Assembly (NCBI RefSeq): GCF_001854405.1 | Contig: NZ_CP017718.1 | Coordinates: 806,001-870,000 of the forward strand | Source of the DNA: Hyphomonas sp. Mor2 | Lineage (GTDB): Bacteria; Pseudomonadota; Alphaproteobacteria; Caulobacterales; Hyphomonadaceae | Direction: 5' to 3' | Length of the DNA: 64,000 nucleotides | Shown here: positions 33,927-42,289 of the stretch, piece by piece | Position numbering within the stretch: the first letter of the stretch is position 1 | How the letters are laid out: every line of letters begins with the position of its first letter | The notes under the pieces: generated by a model | The model's input: the letters and a program-made list of their open reading frames with translations, nothing else | Databases searched by the model: none | What the model was told of the DNA's origin: nothing | Translations under genes and position numbers: made by a program

Positions 33927-36293
33927 ATGCCTGATACTTCGACGGACATTGACTCAAAGCTCGCGCGCAAGGACCTGATCGAAGGCCTGGACGCGCTGGA
34001 GCAACGCCTGCTTTGGCTCGCCAGCTGGACGATCCATAATGCCAACCATATTCGCCCCAGCCGTGACGGGCTGAAAGTGGGTGGGCATCAGGCGAGCTGT
34101 GCTTCCATGACCACCTTGATGGCGGCGCTTTACTTTCATGTCCTGCGCCCCAATGACCGGGTGGCCGTAAAGCCGCACGCCTCGCCCGTCCTGCATGCGG
34201 CGGAGTACCTTTTCGGGCGCCAGAGCCAGGACCAGCTGGAACGGTTTCGCGGCTATGGCGGCATGCAATCCTATCCGTCCCGAACCAAGGACAAGATCCG
34301 CGTCGACTTCTCGACAGGCTCGGTCGGGCTTGGCGTTGCGGTGACGGCTTTTGCGTCGCTGGTGCAGGATATGTGGTTGGCGCGCGGCGAGATGGCGCCA
34401 GAGCAGGCGGGTCGGTTTATCTCTCTGCTTGGGGACGCCGAACTCGACGAGGGCAATATCTATGAGGCCCTGATCGAGGCCTACAAGCACGACATTCGAA
34501 ACACCTGGTGGATCGTCGATTATAATCGTCAGAGTCTCGATGCGACGACATCAGAGAAGATGTTCGACCGGTTCGATGACATATTCGAGACCGCGGGATG
34601 GGACGTGCTGACGCTGAAATACGGGGCTCGGCAACGCGCGGCGTTCAAGAAGCCCGGTGGCGCGCGTCTGCGCAAATGGATCGATGATTGCCCGAATGAT
34701 CTCTATGCGGCGTTGACCTATGAGGGCGGCGCGGCCTGGCGGCGCCGGCTCAGCAAGGATCTGAAACGCTCCCCGAAAACGCTCGAACTGATCGAGACAT
34801 ATGATGATGATACGCTCGGCAATCTGATGACCGAGCTGGGCGGGCATTGTTTCGTGACCTTGCTGGACGCATTCGAGCAGGCGGCGGCGTCGGAAACCCC
34901 GAAACTCATTATCGCCTATACGACCAAGGGGCGGCGTCTGCCCTTTCAGGGACATAAGGACAACCATTCCGGCCTGATGACTCCAACTCAAATCGGCGAA
35001 TTGCGTGAGAAGCTGGGCGTCGACGAGGGCGAGGAATGGTCGCCATTTGCCGGGCTTTCCCAGGCCCGACAAGCAAAGGCCCAGACGGTGCTCGAAGCCG
35101 CGCCCTGGCGACAGGCCAGGAAAGAGATGCGTTCACCGCCTTCGGTCAGCGTGCCGTCCTTGTCAGAAATGCCGGATCCCGGCCGTGCCAAAAGCTCGAC
35201 CCAGGTGGCATTCGGCAAGATCATGAATGATCTCGCCCGCGAGGACAGCGAATTTGTCTCGCGCATCGTCACCACGTCGCCGGATGTGACGGTGTCGACC
35301 AATCTTGGCGGGTTCGTGAACCGAAAGGGCCTGTTCTCTCGTTCGGCGAGTGAAGATGTGTTCAAGAAACGCAAGATTGCGAGCCCGCAAATCTGGGCTC
35401 ACAGCCCGAAAGGGCAGCATATCGAGCTGGGGATTGCTGAGAATAATCTGTTCCTGATGCTGGCGGCGCTGGGGCTCTCCAAGGATCTGTTTGATCAGAG
35501 AATTTTCCCGGTTGGCACGGTCTATGATCCGTTCATCGCGCGCGGGCTCGATGCTTTGAATTATGCCTGTTATCAGGATGCGCGTTTCATCCTCGCAGCA
35601 ACGCCGTCGGGTGTCACCCTGGCGCCGGAAGGCGGCGCACATCAATCTCTCAATTCGCCCCTGATCGGCATGGGGCAACCCGGCCTGACCTATTGGGAGC
35701 CGGCTTATTCCGACGAAGTGCGGGTGATCCTGCGAGAGGCGTTCGACGCGGTAGAGCGGGAAGAGGGGGGATCCTCCTATTTGCGCTTGTCGACGCGGCA
35801 GCTGGAGCAGGTGGACCGGGATATGTCTTCCGCGCTTGCAGATGACATTCTGAACGGGGCCTATTGGGCGGACGCTCCGAGCGGCGATGCGCCGCTGGCT
35901 ATTGCCTATTGCGGCGCGATGGCACCGGAAGCGCGCGAGGCATTTGAGTTATTGAAAGAAGATTTGCCCGGGGCCGGTCTGCTCGCCATTACATCGCCCG
36001 ACGTGCTGCATCGAGACTGGATGGCGGCGTCGCGCTCGCCCTGGACGGGAGAAGCCGGGCGGACCAGTCACATCGAACGCTTGTTGAGCGCCATGGCGCC
36101 GGGATCGGGATTGGTCACACTGATCGATGGCGCGCCGTCCACCTTGTCCTGGCTGGGATCGGTGAAGGGGCAGCGCGTCCGGGCGCTGGGCACCGAACGC
36201 TTTGGTCAAACCGGCGATTTGCCCGACACTTATGCCGAGTATCGCCTGGATGCGAGCGCGATAATGGACGCCGCGGCGAGCTTACTCGCCTGA
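33927..36293 (+). CDS. AceE/transketolase-like thiamine diphosphate enzyme
   Basis: The 788-residue protein has the ThDP/metal site GDAELDEGN (Gly169-Asp170) with the partner Asn200 (WWIVDYNRQSLDA), close to the AceE-type pyruvate dehydrogenase E1. A second pyrimidine-binding domain (IELGIAENNLFLMLAALG) and a C-terminal transketolase-type domain follow. It is about 100 residues shorter than E. coli AceE. No E2 or E3 gene is nearby, and the reaction may be a transketolase-like or oxidative decarboxylation. GAAGG precedes ATG 33927. It overlaps the convergent cytochrome gene by 12 bases. Confidence 0.85.
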   Translation: MPDTSTDIDSKLARKDLIEGLDALEQRLLWLASWTIHNANHIRPSRDGLKVGGHQASCASMTTLMAALYFHVLRPNDRVAVKPHASPVLHAAEYLFGRQSQDQLERFRGYGGMQSYPSRTKDKIRVDFSTGSVGLGVAVTAFASLVQDMWLARGEMAPEQAGRFISLLGDAELDEGNIYEALIEAYKHDIRNTWWIVDYNRQSLDATTSEKMFDRFDDIFETAGWDVLTLKYGARQRAAFKKPGGARLRKWIDDCPNDLYAALTYEGGAAWRRRLSKDLKRSPKTLELIETYDDDTLGNLMTELGGHCFVTLLDAFEQAAASETPKLIIAYTTKGRRLPFQGHKDNHSGLMTPTQIGELREKLGVDEGEEWSPFAGLSQARQAKAQTVLEAAPWRQARKEMRSPPSVSVPSLSEMPDPGRAKSSTQVAFGKIMNDLAREDSEFVSRIVTTSPDVTVSTNLGGFVNRKGLFSRSASEDVFKKRKIASPQIWAHSPKGQHIELGIAENNLFLMLAALGLSKDLFDQRIFPVGTVYDPFIARGLDALNYACYQDARFILAATPSGVTLAPEGGAHQSLNSPLIGMGQPGLTYWEPAYSDEVRVILREAFDAVEREEGGSSYLRLSTRQLEQVDRDMSSALADDILNGAYWADAPSGDAPLAIAYCGAMAPEAREAFELLKEDLPGAGLLAITSPDVLHRDWMAASRSPWTGEAGRTSHIERLLSAMAPGSGLVTLIDGAPSTLSWLGSVKGQRVRALGTERFGQTGDLPDTYAEYRLDASAIMDAAASLLA

Positions 36294-36812
36294 GTAACCG
36301 GTTTCCGCCATGATAAAGGCGATGACGGCCGTGCGGTCTTCCGGTTTGCGGACGCCTGCAAAGCTCATCTTGTTGCCAGGCAGGAAGTTGCGCGGGCTCT
36401 CCAGCCAGTCCGCGAGGATTTCAGGGGTCCACACAATGTCTGAATCCTGGACCGCTTTTGAATAGGTAAAGCCTTCTACCGCCCCGATCTCACGACCAAA
36501 GACGCCATAAAGGTTCGGTCCGACCAGGTTTTGTCCACCTTCATTGAGGGTGTGGCACGATTGGCAAAGCTTGAACGTGCGTTTGCCGCGATTGTAGTCC
36601 GCACTTTTGTAGGGCTCGGGCAGCGCCGCAAACATCTCGGAAGTGTCGACAGCGGCAGGCTCAGCAGGTGTTTCAGCTGAAGCAGGCTCGCTAACGGGCG
36701 GATTTTCAACGGTATTTTCAGCCGGTGCGGGTGTATCGCTTCCACCACCACCACAAGCAGTCAAAAGGGCGGCAGAGGCCAGGGCGAATGCGCTGGTTTT
36801 GAAAAAAGTCAT
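36282..36812 (-). CDS. Lipoprotein c-type cytochrome
   Basis: The 176-residue protein has a signal peptide with lipobox LTAC (Cys20), then a proline/glutamate-rich linker to about residue 57, and a c-type heme domain with CQSCH (Cys83, Cys86, His87). The distal ligand is probably Met in GNKMSFAG. The fold resembles cytochrome c2/c552, electron carriers of respiratory chains, here tethered to a membrane. It is convergent with the AceE-like gene and divergent from the secreted-protein operon. Confidence 0.92.
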   Translation of the reverse strand: MTFFKTSAFALASAALLTACGGGGSDTPAPAENTVENPPVSEPASAETPAEPAAVDTSEMFAALPEPYKSADYNRGKRTFKLCQSCHTLNEGGQNLVGPNLYGVFGREIGAVEGFTYSKAVQDSDIVWTPEILADWLESPRNFLPGNKMSFAGVRKPEDRTAVIAFIMAETGYSGE

Positions 36813-36908
36813 TAAAAAACGGTCCTTTAGTGGGGATTAACTCGGTTATAATGCCCGAATTTGGCGGTGAGGCAACCACTCAACTTGTCTCAGTTTGCGA
36901 TTTCTTTT

Positions 36909-36922
36909 CGGACATATGTCCG
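36909..36922. promoter_or_regulatory. Perfect 14-bp palindrome CGGACATATGTCCG
   Basis: A perfect 14-base palindrome lies 110 bases before the secreted-protein gene and 97 bases before the start of the divergent cytochrome gene. Regulator-binding palindromes of this length are common. Which gene it would control, if any, is unknown. Confidence 0.45.
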
Positions 36923-37031
36923 GGGTTGCTTTTCAGGACGCTCTGCATCTGAAACGCCCGTGATAAGGGGGATATTAACTATAAACCGGTACGGTCGGCC
37001 CATAAAAAATAAAATACCGATGGTGGTTAAA

Positions 37032-37451
37032 ATGAAATGGGCTATGACGGGGTTTGCCGCTTTGGCGGTGGCTCACGCAGGGACGGCGTCTGCCGGCCTG
37101 CACGATTCTGATCTTTGGATTGGATTTTCCGACAGCGATAACGGCTTTTTGCTGGATGAGGACACAGGTGACGTCTGGATGACGGGTCCGTGTCTGAAAA
37201 CGCTGCAACCTGCAACAAATATTGGATCAGTTTGGGTGTCTCACACCGTCGAGCTGGTTTCGATCGGCCGCTCGATGGCCACGCTGGATCAGCGGTTTGA
37301 ACTGGATGTTACGCCAGGTGCCGCGCGTATCGTCGTGACGTCGAATGGCCGCGGTGGCACGCAGAGCTTTTCCGCTTCTGTGGATCGCGAGTGCGATATG
37401 AGCGGCCGGTGTGGCCAGCTGATCGCCTCGCAACAAGTCTGTCAGGGCTAA
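37032..37451 (+). CDS. Small secreted protein with four cysteines, 139 aa
   Basis: The protein begins with a signal peptide (MKWAMTGFAALAVAHAGTASA, cut near Ala21) and leaves about 118 mature residues. These have a beta-rich make-up and four cysteines (54, 121, 127, 137) that could form two disulfides. No family recognised. I chose ATG 37032 because GGTGG lies 5 bases upstream; an ATG at 37020 would add 4 residues. It lies 27 bases before the giant barrel gene, co-directional, so it is a likely partner or cargo. This is inference. Confidence 0.7.
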   Translation: MKWAMTGFAALAVAHAGTASAGLHDSDLWIGFSDSDNGFLLDEDTGDVWMTGPCLKTLQPATNIGSVWVSHTVELVSIGRSMATLDQRFELDVTPGAARIVVTSNGRGGTQSFSASVDRECDMSGRCGQLIASQQVCQG

Positions 37452-37478
37452 AGGCGCGTCCTTTCGGGGATCAGCAGG

Positions 37479-40400
37479 ATGCGTTTGCGTTTCGGGTCAT
37501 CTGCAGCGGCTCTTGCCGTCATGTTCAGCGCTGTGAACGGCGCTGAAGCGGACGTGTCTGTGCAAAATCCTGTCCCGGAAACGGGGATTGAATACACCAA
37601 AGATACGGCGCAAATCGCAATAGAATCCGGCGATTTGCTCATCCTGGATCAAGCCCCGGAAACGGCGACCTCAATCGAGCATGTCGACATGATCATCGAG
37701 GGTCAGCTGACCTCAGTTCGATCGCGCCAGAGTGAAACTGGCACGCGCGAGTACAATCTCACCGATATTGCTGAAGCGCTCCGAAGCCGGACGGAACTGC
37801 AGGAAACCCTGCTTGGATACCACCGCGCGCAAGACGGTGTCCTGATGTCGATAGACATGGCCGATGGCAAAGTCCGTTCAAACCGGGTCGTGCTCGGCAA
37901 ACTGCCGGATTTCGAGCCGCGCGAGGCCGCGGATCCCTGGATCGGGCTGAACGCGGTCACTGTGATGTCTGGAACGCATGCGAGCGAAGATGATCAGGGA
38001 CGCATTGAACTCACGCTCGATGATCGCCTGAAACCGCAATTTGGCCTCGAGGTCTGGGTCAATGGCGCGCCAATCGACACGTTTGAGAACGAAGCCCGGA
38101 CGATTGGGCCGGTTTTGCTGGTGCCGCTCGAACCGATCGTCGACGCGCTGGGCCATCAGCTGACCGAAGCCGGCGGCACGGTCACTGTGCGGCGGCAGCA
38201 GGACCAGGCAGCGATCCGCCTCGAGCTGGCCACGGGCCTCGTCTCCGTGAACACCACCCCGCGCGGTGTCACCCCGGATATGCAGCTGGCAGAACGCGAT
38301 ACATTGCTCCTGCCATTTGGCGCCGTCGAGAGCCTGACCGGCACGCATATCAAGCTCGTGCCGGGAACGAACCGTGTCGAAGTCTCGCTGGATACGCGGC
38401 TCGACAGCAGCGCGCTGCCGGGCGCCAATGTCGCCGCAGAGGCGCGCGCGACTCCGTTCACGATGGAAAGCCTCAGCTATGAACTCAGCGACCGCGGCCC
38501 GCTGCGACTGGAGGGCCAGGCGCATGTCAGCACATATAATCTGCGGGGCCGGATCGAAACGGCAGGCGGGCTGCAGAATTTTGCTTCGGAACAACCAGCC
38601 TGGGCCTCGGTCGACGTGACGTCACTGAATGGCTGGGCCGGGACAATCGGTGATTACGGGACCGGATTCCGTGAACTGTCTGGCGTCGGTGGTAACCGTA
38701 TTCGCGGCGCCTCCTGGCGCAAGCAGCAGCCGAGCGGAACGATCATTGCCATCGCCGCCGGCGTCCCGCTGACAGGTTCCGAGATCGAGAGCGATGCGGT
38801 GGCCGTGCCGACCTTCGGAGGATTCGTGGCGGGGGGGCGCTTAATCTCCGAAGACCAGAGCCAGGATATCGGGATTGCGGCCAGCCTTTCCGATGGCGGC
38901 GGCGACGGCGCGGTGGTCGTGAACGGGCAGAAATCCTTCTATTTCGACAATCGCGAAACCGGCTTGCAGTCGGCTTATGTCGCCGCTGATATCGGCGCCT
39001 TTTCGGGCGAAGCCAGCGGCGCAGACATTCGCGCGCGGGCCTCGGCCAGCTATGCGATCGACAAGCAGACCGGCCTGAACGCAACGGCGAGCTATGAGGG
39101 CGCCAAGTTTGCAGCTGGCGCCGAGCGTGCGAACTTTGGGGGCGTGTTCGATCAGCGCATCGGCGCGCGGACCAATCTTTCGGTTGGGGCCAACTGGCGC
39201 GCAGACCAGCCCTGGGGCGCGTTCAATCGCATCTCCTTCGCCTCGCGCGCCTCTGTGCGTCATCAAGGGGGTGCGGATTCTGCGACCGATACGAGTGTCA
39301 GCCTCGCCGCCAATTCGCAGATCGGTGAGACAGGACCAAACCTGTCCGCGATCGTGCAGACAAGCCAGACAGAGCAGGCCGGTATTGCCAGCAACAGCAC
39401 GTCGTTTCGCCTGCGCGGCCTGCAACGCTATAATTGGGGCAGCGTCACAGCGTCCTATCAGAATACCAGCTCCGACACGGCGGAAGGCTCACAGCAATTC
39501 GTCGCCACGGCGCAGGCCAATCCTGTGCAAAAGCGGCTGAATGACAAGGAGGCCGTGATCCAGGTCGCGCCGAACGCGACGATGAACTGGGACGGCGACA
39601 AGACCCGGATTTTCGCGGGTGTTTCAGCGATTTTCGACGCTGGCCGGACATTCGGTTCGAAGCTGGACCTGCAAGGCCGTTTTTCGGCCTTTTCCGACTT
39701 TTCAGCAGAGACCGAAAACGCCGCCACGACGCGTTTTCTGGGATCACTCGAGGCGCGGTATCGTCTTGGCCGTAATGCCCAGCTGACGGCGATCTATACC
39801 GATGATTTTGACGGGCGCAGCGATCTCTCTATCGGTGTGCGTGGAACCGTGAACTTCAATCCGCCGCGTCAGAACCGACTGCCTGATGAGGGCAAGGGCA
39901 TTCTCAATGGCCGGGTTTTCCTGGATCGAAATCGAGATGGCATTCGTCAGGACAGCGAACCCGGCATTCCCGGCGTACGTGTGACCGTGATCGGCACACG
40001 CCTGGCGCTCAACACGTCGCGCGAGGGCTATTTCACGATCCAGAACGTCAAGCAGGGCCTGTATGCCGTCACGGTGAGCAAGAAGAGCCTGCCGCTCGGC
40101 TATATGGTGCCCGAAGACGCGCAGCCCCGGGTCACGATCGGGGCCGGGCGTCGGACCAATGTTGAAATCCCGCTCATTCTGTCAGGTCAGGTGCGCGGCA
40201 CCATCTTCATCGATGACAATGCCAATGGCGTGGTTGATTCCGGCGAGAAGCGCCTCGAAGGGCAATGGGTGAATCTGATTTCCGAAGAGACGGGCGAGAC
40301 GCAGACCATCCACTCGGCGTCCTTTGGGCAGTACGGCTTCGAGAATGTCTCTCCTGGTACCTTCATCCTGCAGACCACTGTTTCCGGACAGCCTGTCCGG

Positions 40401-40520
40401 CAAGAAATTCAAGTTGACGGCAAGAACCCGTTCGTGATCGCGCCCATTCCGGTCCCGCCCGATCTTGCCGACAAGGGGGGCGGGGTTGATCTCGCTTCCG
40501 GTGTCCTGGGAGAGCCATGA
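37479..40520 (+). CDS. Large outer-membrane protein: stalk-like domain, barrel and two SdrD-B-like domains
   Basis: The 1013-residue protein has a signal peptide (1-24), then at about 211-305 a repeat resembling the copper-amine-oxidase-N/stalk domain (VLLVPLEPIVDALG, GGTVTVRR, LLLPFGAVESLTG). From about 325 to 800 it is rich in alternating polar and aromatic strands (for example GSVTASYQN, FLGSLEARYRLGRNAQLTAIY), as in a barrel. Two SdrD-B-like repeats follow at about 806 and 905, each with a calcium-type loop (DRNRDGIRQDSE and DDNANGVVDSGE). The layout recalls an usher with C-terminal beta domains; function unknown. A strong terminator follows. Confidence 0.8.
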   Translation: MRLRFGSSAAALAVMFSAVNGAEADVSVQNPVPETGIEYTKDTAQIAIESGDLLILDQAPETATSIEHVDMIIEGQLTSVRSRQSETGTREYNLTDIAEALRSRTELQETLLGYHRAQDGVLMSIDMADGKVRSNRVVLGKLPDFEPREAADPWIGLNAVTVMSGTHASEDDQGRIELTLDDRLKPQFGLEVWVNGAPIDTFENEARTIGPVLLVPLEPIVDALGHQLTEAGGTVTVRRQQDQAAIRLELATGLVSVNTTPRGVTPDMQLAERDTLLLPFGAVESLTGTHIKLVPGTNRVEVSLDTRLDSSALPGANVAAEARATPFTMESLSYELSDRGPLRLEGQAHVSTYNLRGRIETAGGLQNFASEQPAWASVDVTSLNGWAGTIGDYGTGFRELSGVGGNRIRGASWRKQQPSGTIIAIAAGVPLTGSEIESDAVAVPTFGGFVAGGRLISEDQSQDIGIAASLSDGGGDGAVVVNGQKSFYFDNRETGLQSAYVAADIGAFSGEASGADIRARASASYAIDKQTGLNATASYEGAKFAAGAERANFGGVFDQRIGARTNLSVGANWRADQPWGAFNRISFASRASVRHQGGADSATDTSVSLAANSQIGETGPNLSAIVQTSQTEQAGIASNSTSFRLRGLQRYNWGSVTASYQNTSSDTAEGSQQFVATAQANPVQKRLNDKEAVIQVAPNATMNWDGDKTRIFAGVSAIFDAGRTFGSKLDLQGRFSAFSDFSAETENAATTRFLGSLEARYRLGRNAQLTAIYTDDFDGRSDLSIGVRGTVNFNPPRQNRLPDEGKGILNGRVFLDRNRDGIRQDSEPGIPGVRVTVIGTRLALNTSREGYFTIQNVKQGLYAVTVSKKSLPLGYMVPEDAQPRVTIGAGRRTNVEIPLILSGQVRGTIFIDDNANGVVDSGEKRLEGQWVNLISEETGETQTIHSASFGQYGFENVSPGTFILQTTVSGQPVRQEIQVDGKNPFVIAPIPVPPDLADKGGGVDLASGVLGEP

Positions 40521-40530
40521 CACAGTTTGA

Positions 40531-40559
40531 CCCCGGCCTCGCGCCGGGGTCCTTTTTTT
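40531..40559 (+). terminator. Rho-independent terminator of the 37032-40520 operon
   Basis: Stem ccccggc (40531-40537) and gccgggg (40543-40549) with a 5-base loop and a seven-T run at 40553-40559. It sits 11 bases after the stop codon and also separates the convergent membrane-protein pair. Confidence 0.9.
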
Positions 40560-40569
40560 GGTGTCAGGC

Positions 40570-40914
40570 TCACGCCTGGGCGCGGCGGGGTCCGAGCAGG
40601 ATGGCTTTGATGTCGCCGCCGGTCTGAAGGCTCAGGATCAGCAAATAGGTCGACAGGAACAGGATCCCGCCAGTTGCGCCGAGCACGGCGAGGCCCAATC
40701 CCAGCGGCGAGAAATCATTGCGCCAGGCGCACCAGAGCGCGGACAGCAGCAAAAAGCCCATAAAGTCGAGATTGAACTGCCCTTGCCAGGTCATGGCCTG
40801 GATTTCGGCGAAGAAAGGCGGGATCAGGTTCCAGCCATGCGCGGCGCCAACCATCAGAGTGTAGACCAGAAGAATGATCAGAAAGGCGAACAAAAACAGG
40901 CGAAACAGGGTCAT
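40570..40914 (-). CDS. Small integral membrane protein, 114 aa
   Basis: The 114-residue product has about three membrane helices (LFRLFLFAFLIILLVYTLMVG, FMGFLLLSALWCAW, LGLAVLGATGGILFLSTYLLILSL) joined by a short aromatic-rich loop (GWNLIPPFFAEIQAMTWQGQFNLD). No family recognised. Its ATG overlaps the stop of the upstream membrane gene as ATGA, so both probably act together. Confidence 0.75.
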   Translation of the reverse strand: MTLFRLFLFAFLIILLVYTLMVGAAHGWNLIPPFFAEIQAMTWQGQFNLDFMGFLLLSALWCAWRNDFSPLGLGLAVLGATGGILFLSTYLLILSLQTGGDIKAILLGPRRAQA

Positions 40915-41360
40915 TCGGACTTCTCCATTGCGGCTTGAGCGTCTGGGCTTGCTGGTCGCCAGAGCGGACCGATTGCGATCAAGAGAAAGATCAGGTTGAA
41001 GCCGACATTCATGGCATTGCCCGATGCCACTGATCCGGCACTATCCAGGACAAACCAGGCCAGCGCGCCGGTGACGACCGACTTGCGGACGCCCTCCGGG
41101 GCCAGATCATAGACCCAGTTTGACAGACACCAGATTGTCACACCCCAGCCGAGCAAAAATCCCCCGGCTAGCGCAGACAGAAAGCGTGTGTCCGGCGAGG
41201 CGTAAGTGGTGGCACCATCCAGTGGCCAGGCCAAGAGGTCCAGCGTCAGTCGCGCCGGTTCCAGGGTCGGCGCCATGGTGCCGAGAAAGAAGATCGGGCC
41301 GAACGCGCCGATGACGATCGCGGTCACTTTGAGCCAGAGTTTGTGAAACGAGGACGACAT
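40911..41360 (-). CDS. Integral membrane protein, 149 aa
   Basis: The 149-residue protein has about four hydrophobic helices (VTAIVIGAFGPIFFLGT, FLSALAGGFLLGWGVTIWCL, VTGALAWFVLDSAGSVAS, NVGFNLIFLLIAIGPLW). No family recognised. ATG 41360 has AGGAG 9 bases upstream; the TTG-started extension in the same frame was rejected. It is divergent from the XRE regulator, with an operator-like repeat between, so it is probably regulated by that protein. Confidence 0.78.
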   Translation of the reverse strand: MSSSFHKLWLKVTAIVIGAFGPIFFLGTMAPTLEPARLTLDLLAWPLDGATTYASPDTRFLSALAGGFLLGWGVTIWCLSNWVYDLAPEGVRKSVVTGALAWFVLDSAGSVASGNAMNVGFNLIFLLIAIGPLWRPASPDAQAAMEKSE

Positions 41361-41420
41361 GATGTGGGCTCCTTTGAGTTTGACGTCCCAAAAGTAGAGA
41401 TTTTCGAGGAATGGAATCAA

Positions 41421-41435
41421 TTACCTCTCAGGTAA
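41421..41435. promoter_or_regulatory. Perfect 6-3-6 inverted repeat (candidate XRE operator)
   Basis: TTACCT-CTC-AGGTAA at 41421-41435 lies between the divergent membrane-protein operon and the XRE regulator, 36 bases before the regulator's ATG. The spacing and symmetry fit a HTH dimer operator that could control both genes. Confidence 0.6.
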
Positions 41436-41471
41436 CTGACTTGCGTCTAAGGGTGCGGTAAGCCTGTTCTC

Positions 41472-42224
41472 ATGACTCAGTTTGCAGATGCCTTGAAAAC
41501 CTGGCGCAAGGCGCGTCGATACAGCCAGCTTGAGCTCGCCCTCGAGGCGGAGGTCTCGTCCCGCCACTTGTCCTTTCTCGAAACCGGGCGCGCCAATCCC
41601 AGTCGCGACATGATCCAGCGGTTGGGCGATGCGCTCGATCTGCCGCTGGCTGTCCGCAACCAGTTTCTGGCGCAGGCCGGGTTCGCCGCGCGCTACCCTC
41701 AGCGGGATTGGTCTTCTGAAGAGATGGCGCCTATTCGCGGTGCGGTCGAGTACACGCTGCGTCGGCATGCGCCTTATCCGGCGGTGGCGGTGGATCGGCA
41801 CTGGACCATCCTGCAGATGAATACGCCCGCGGAACAATTGCTCGGACTGATTGGCGCGCGCATTGGAGTGAGCATGATTGATCTTGTCCAGGACGAGTCG
41901 GTTCAGGCGATGATCGAAAACTGGCCGGAAGTTGCATACCACACGGCCCAACGCCTGCGCGTCGAAAGCGCCGCCCGCGGCGGCGATGAACGCCTGGAGG
42001 CAGCCATTGAGGCGCTCTCAATGGCGCCAATTCCCGAATCTGAACCGGTTGGCCCCGTCATCCCGACCATCTATCGGGCGGGAGACATGCGTTTGTCGCT
42101 GTTCACGACCATCGCGCAATTCGGAACACCGGAGGATCTGGCGCTTGATGATCTCAAGATCGAACTGTTCTTCCCCGCGGACGACGCTACGGCTGGCGCG
42201 CTAGAAGCTTTGGCCTCGGCCTAG
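41472..42224 (+). CDS. XRE-family regulator with MmyB-like ligand-binding domain
   Basis: The N-terminal HTH (YSQLELALEAEVSSRHLSFLETGRANPS, about 17-45) is a classic XRE DNA-binding domain. The remaining part (about 85-250), with YPAVAVDRHWTILQMNTPAEQLLGL, is the MmyB/PAS-like ligand-binding domain. Such regulators typically control an adjacent divergent oxidoreductase or transporter. Here the divergent target would be the two small membrane proteins, with the inverted repeat at 41421 as operator. The ligand is unknown. Confidence 0.9.
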   Translation: MTQFADALKTWRKARRYSQLELALEAEVSSRHLSFLETGRANPSRDMIQRLGDALDLPLAVRNQFLAQAGFAARYPQRDWSSEEMAPIRGAVEYTLRRHAPYPAVAVDRHWTILQMNTPAEQLLGLIGARIGVSMIDLVQDESVQAMIENWPEVAYHTAQRLRVESAARGGDERLEAAIEALSMAPIPESEPVGPVIPTIYRAGDMRLSLFTTIAQFGTPEDLALDDLKIELFFPADDATAGALEALASA

Positions 42225-42289
42225 TTCGAACGAGCTTTCCCTTCCTCGAGCACGGCGCTACGCTGTGCTTATCAATTCAGGGGAAGATT

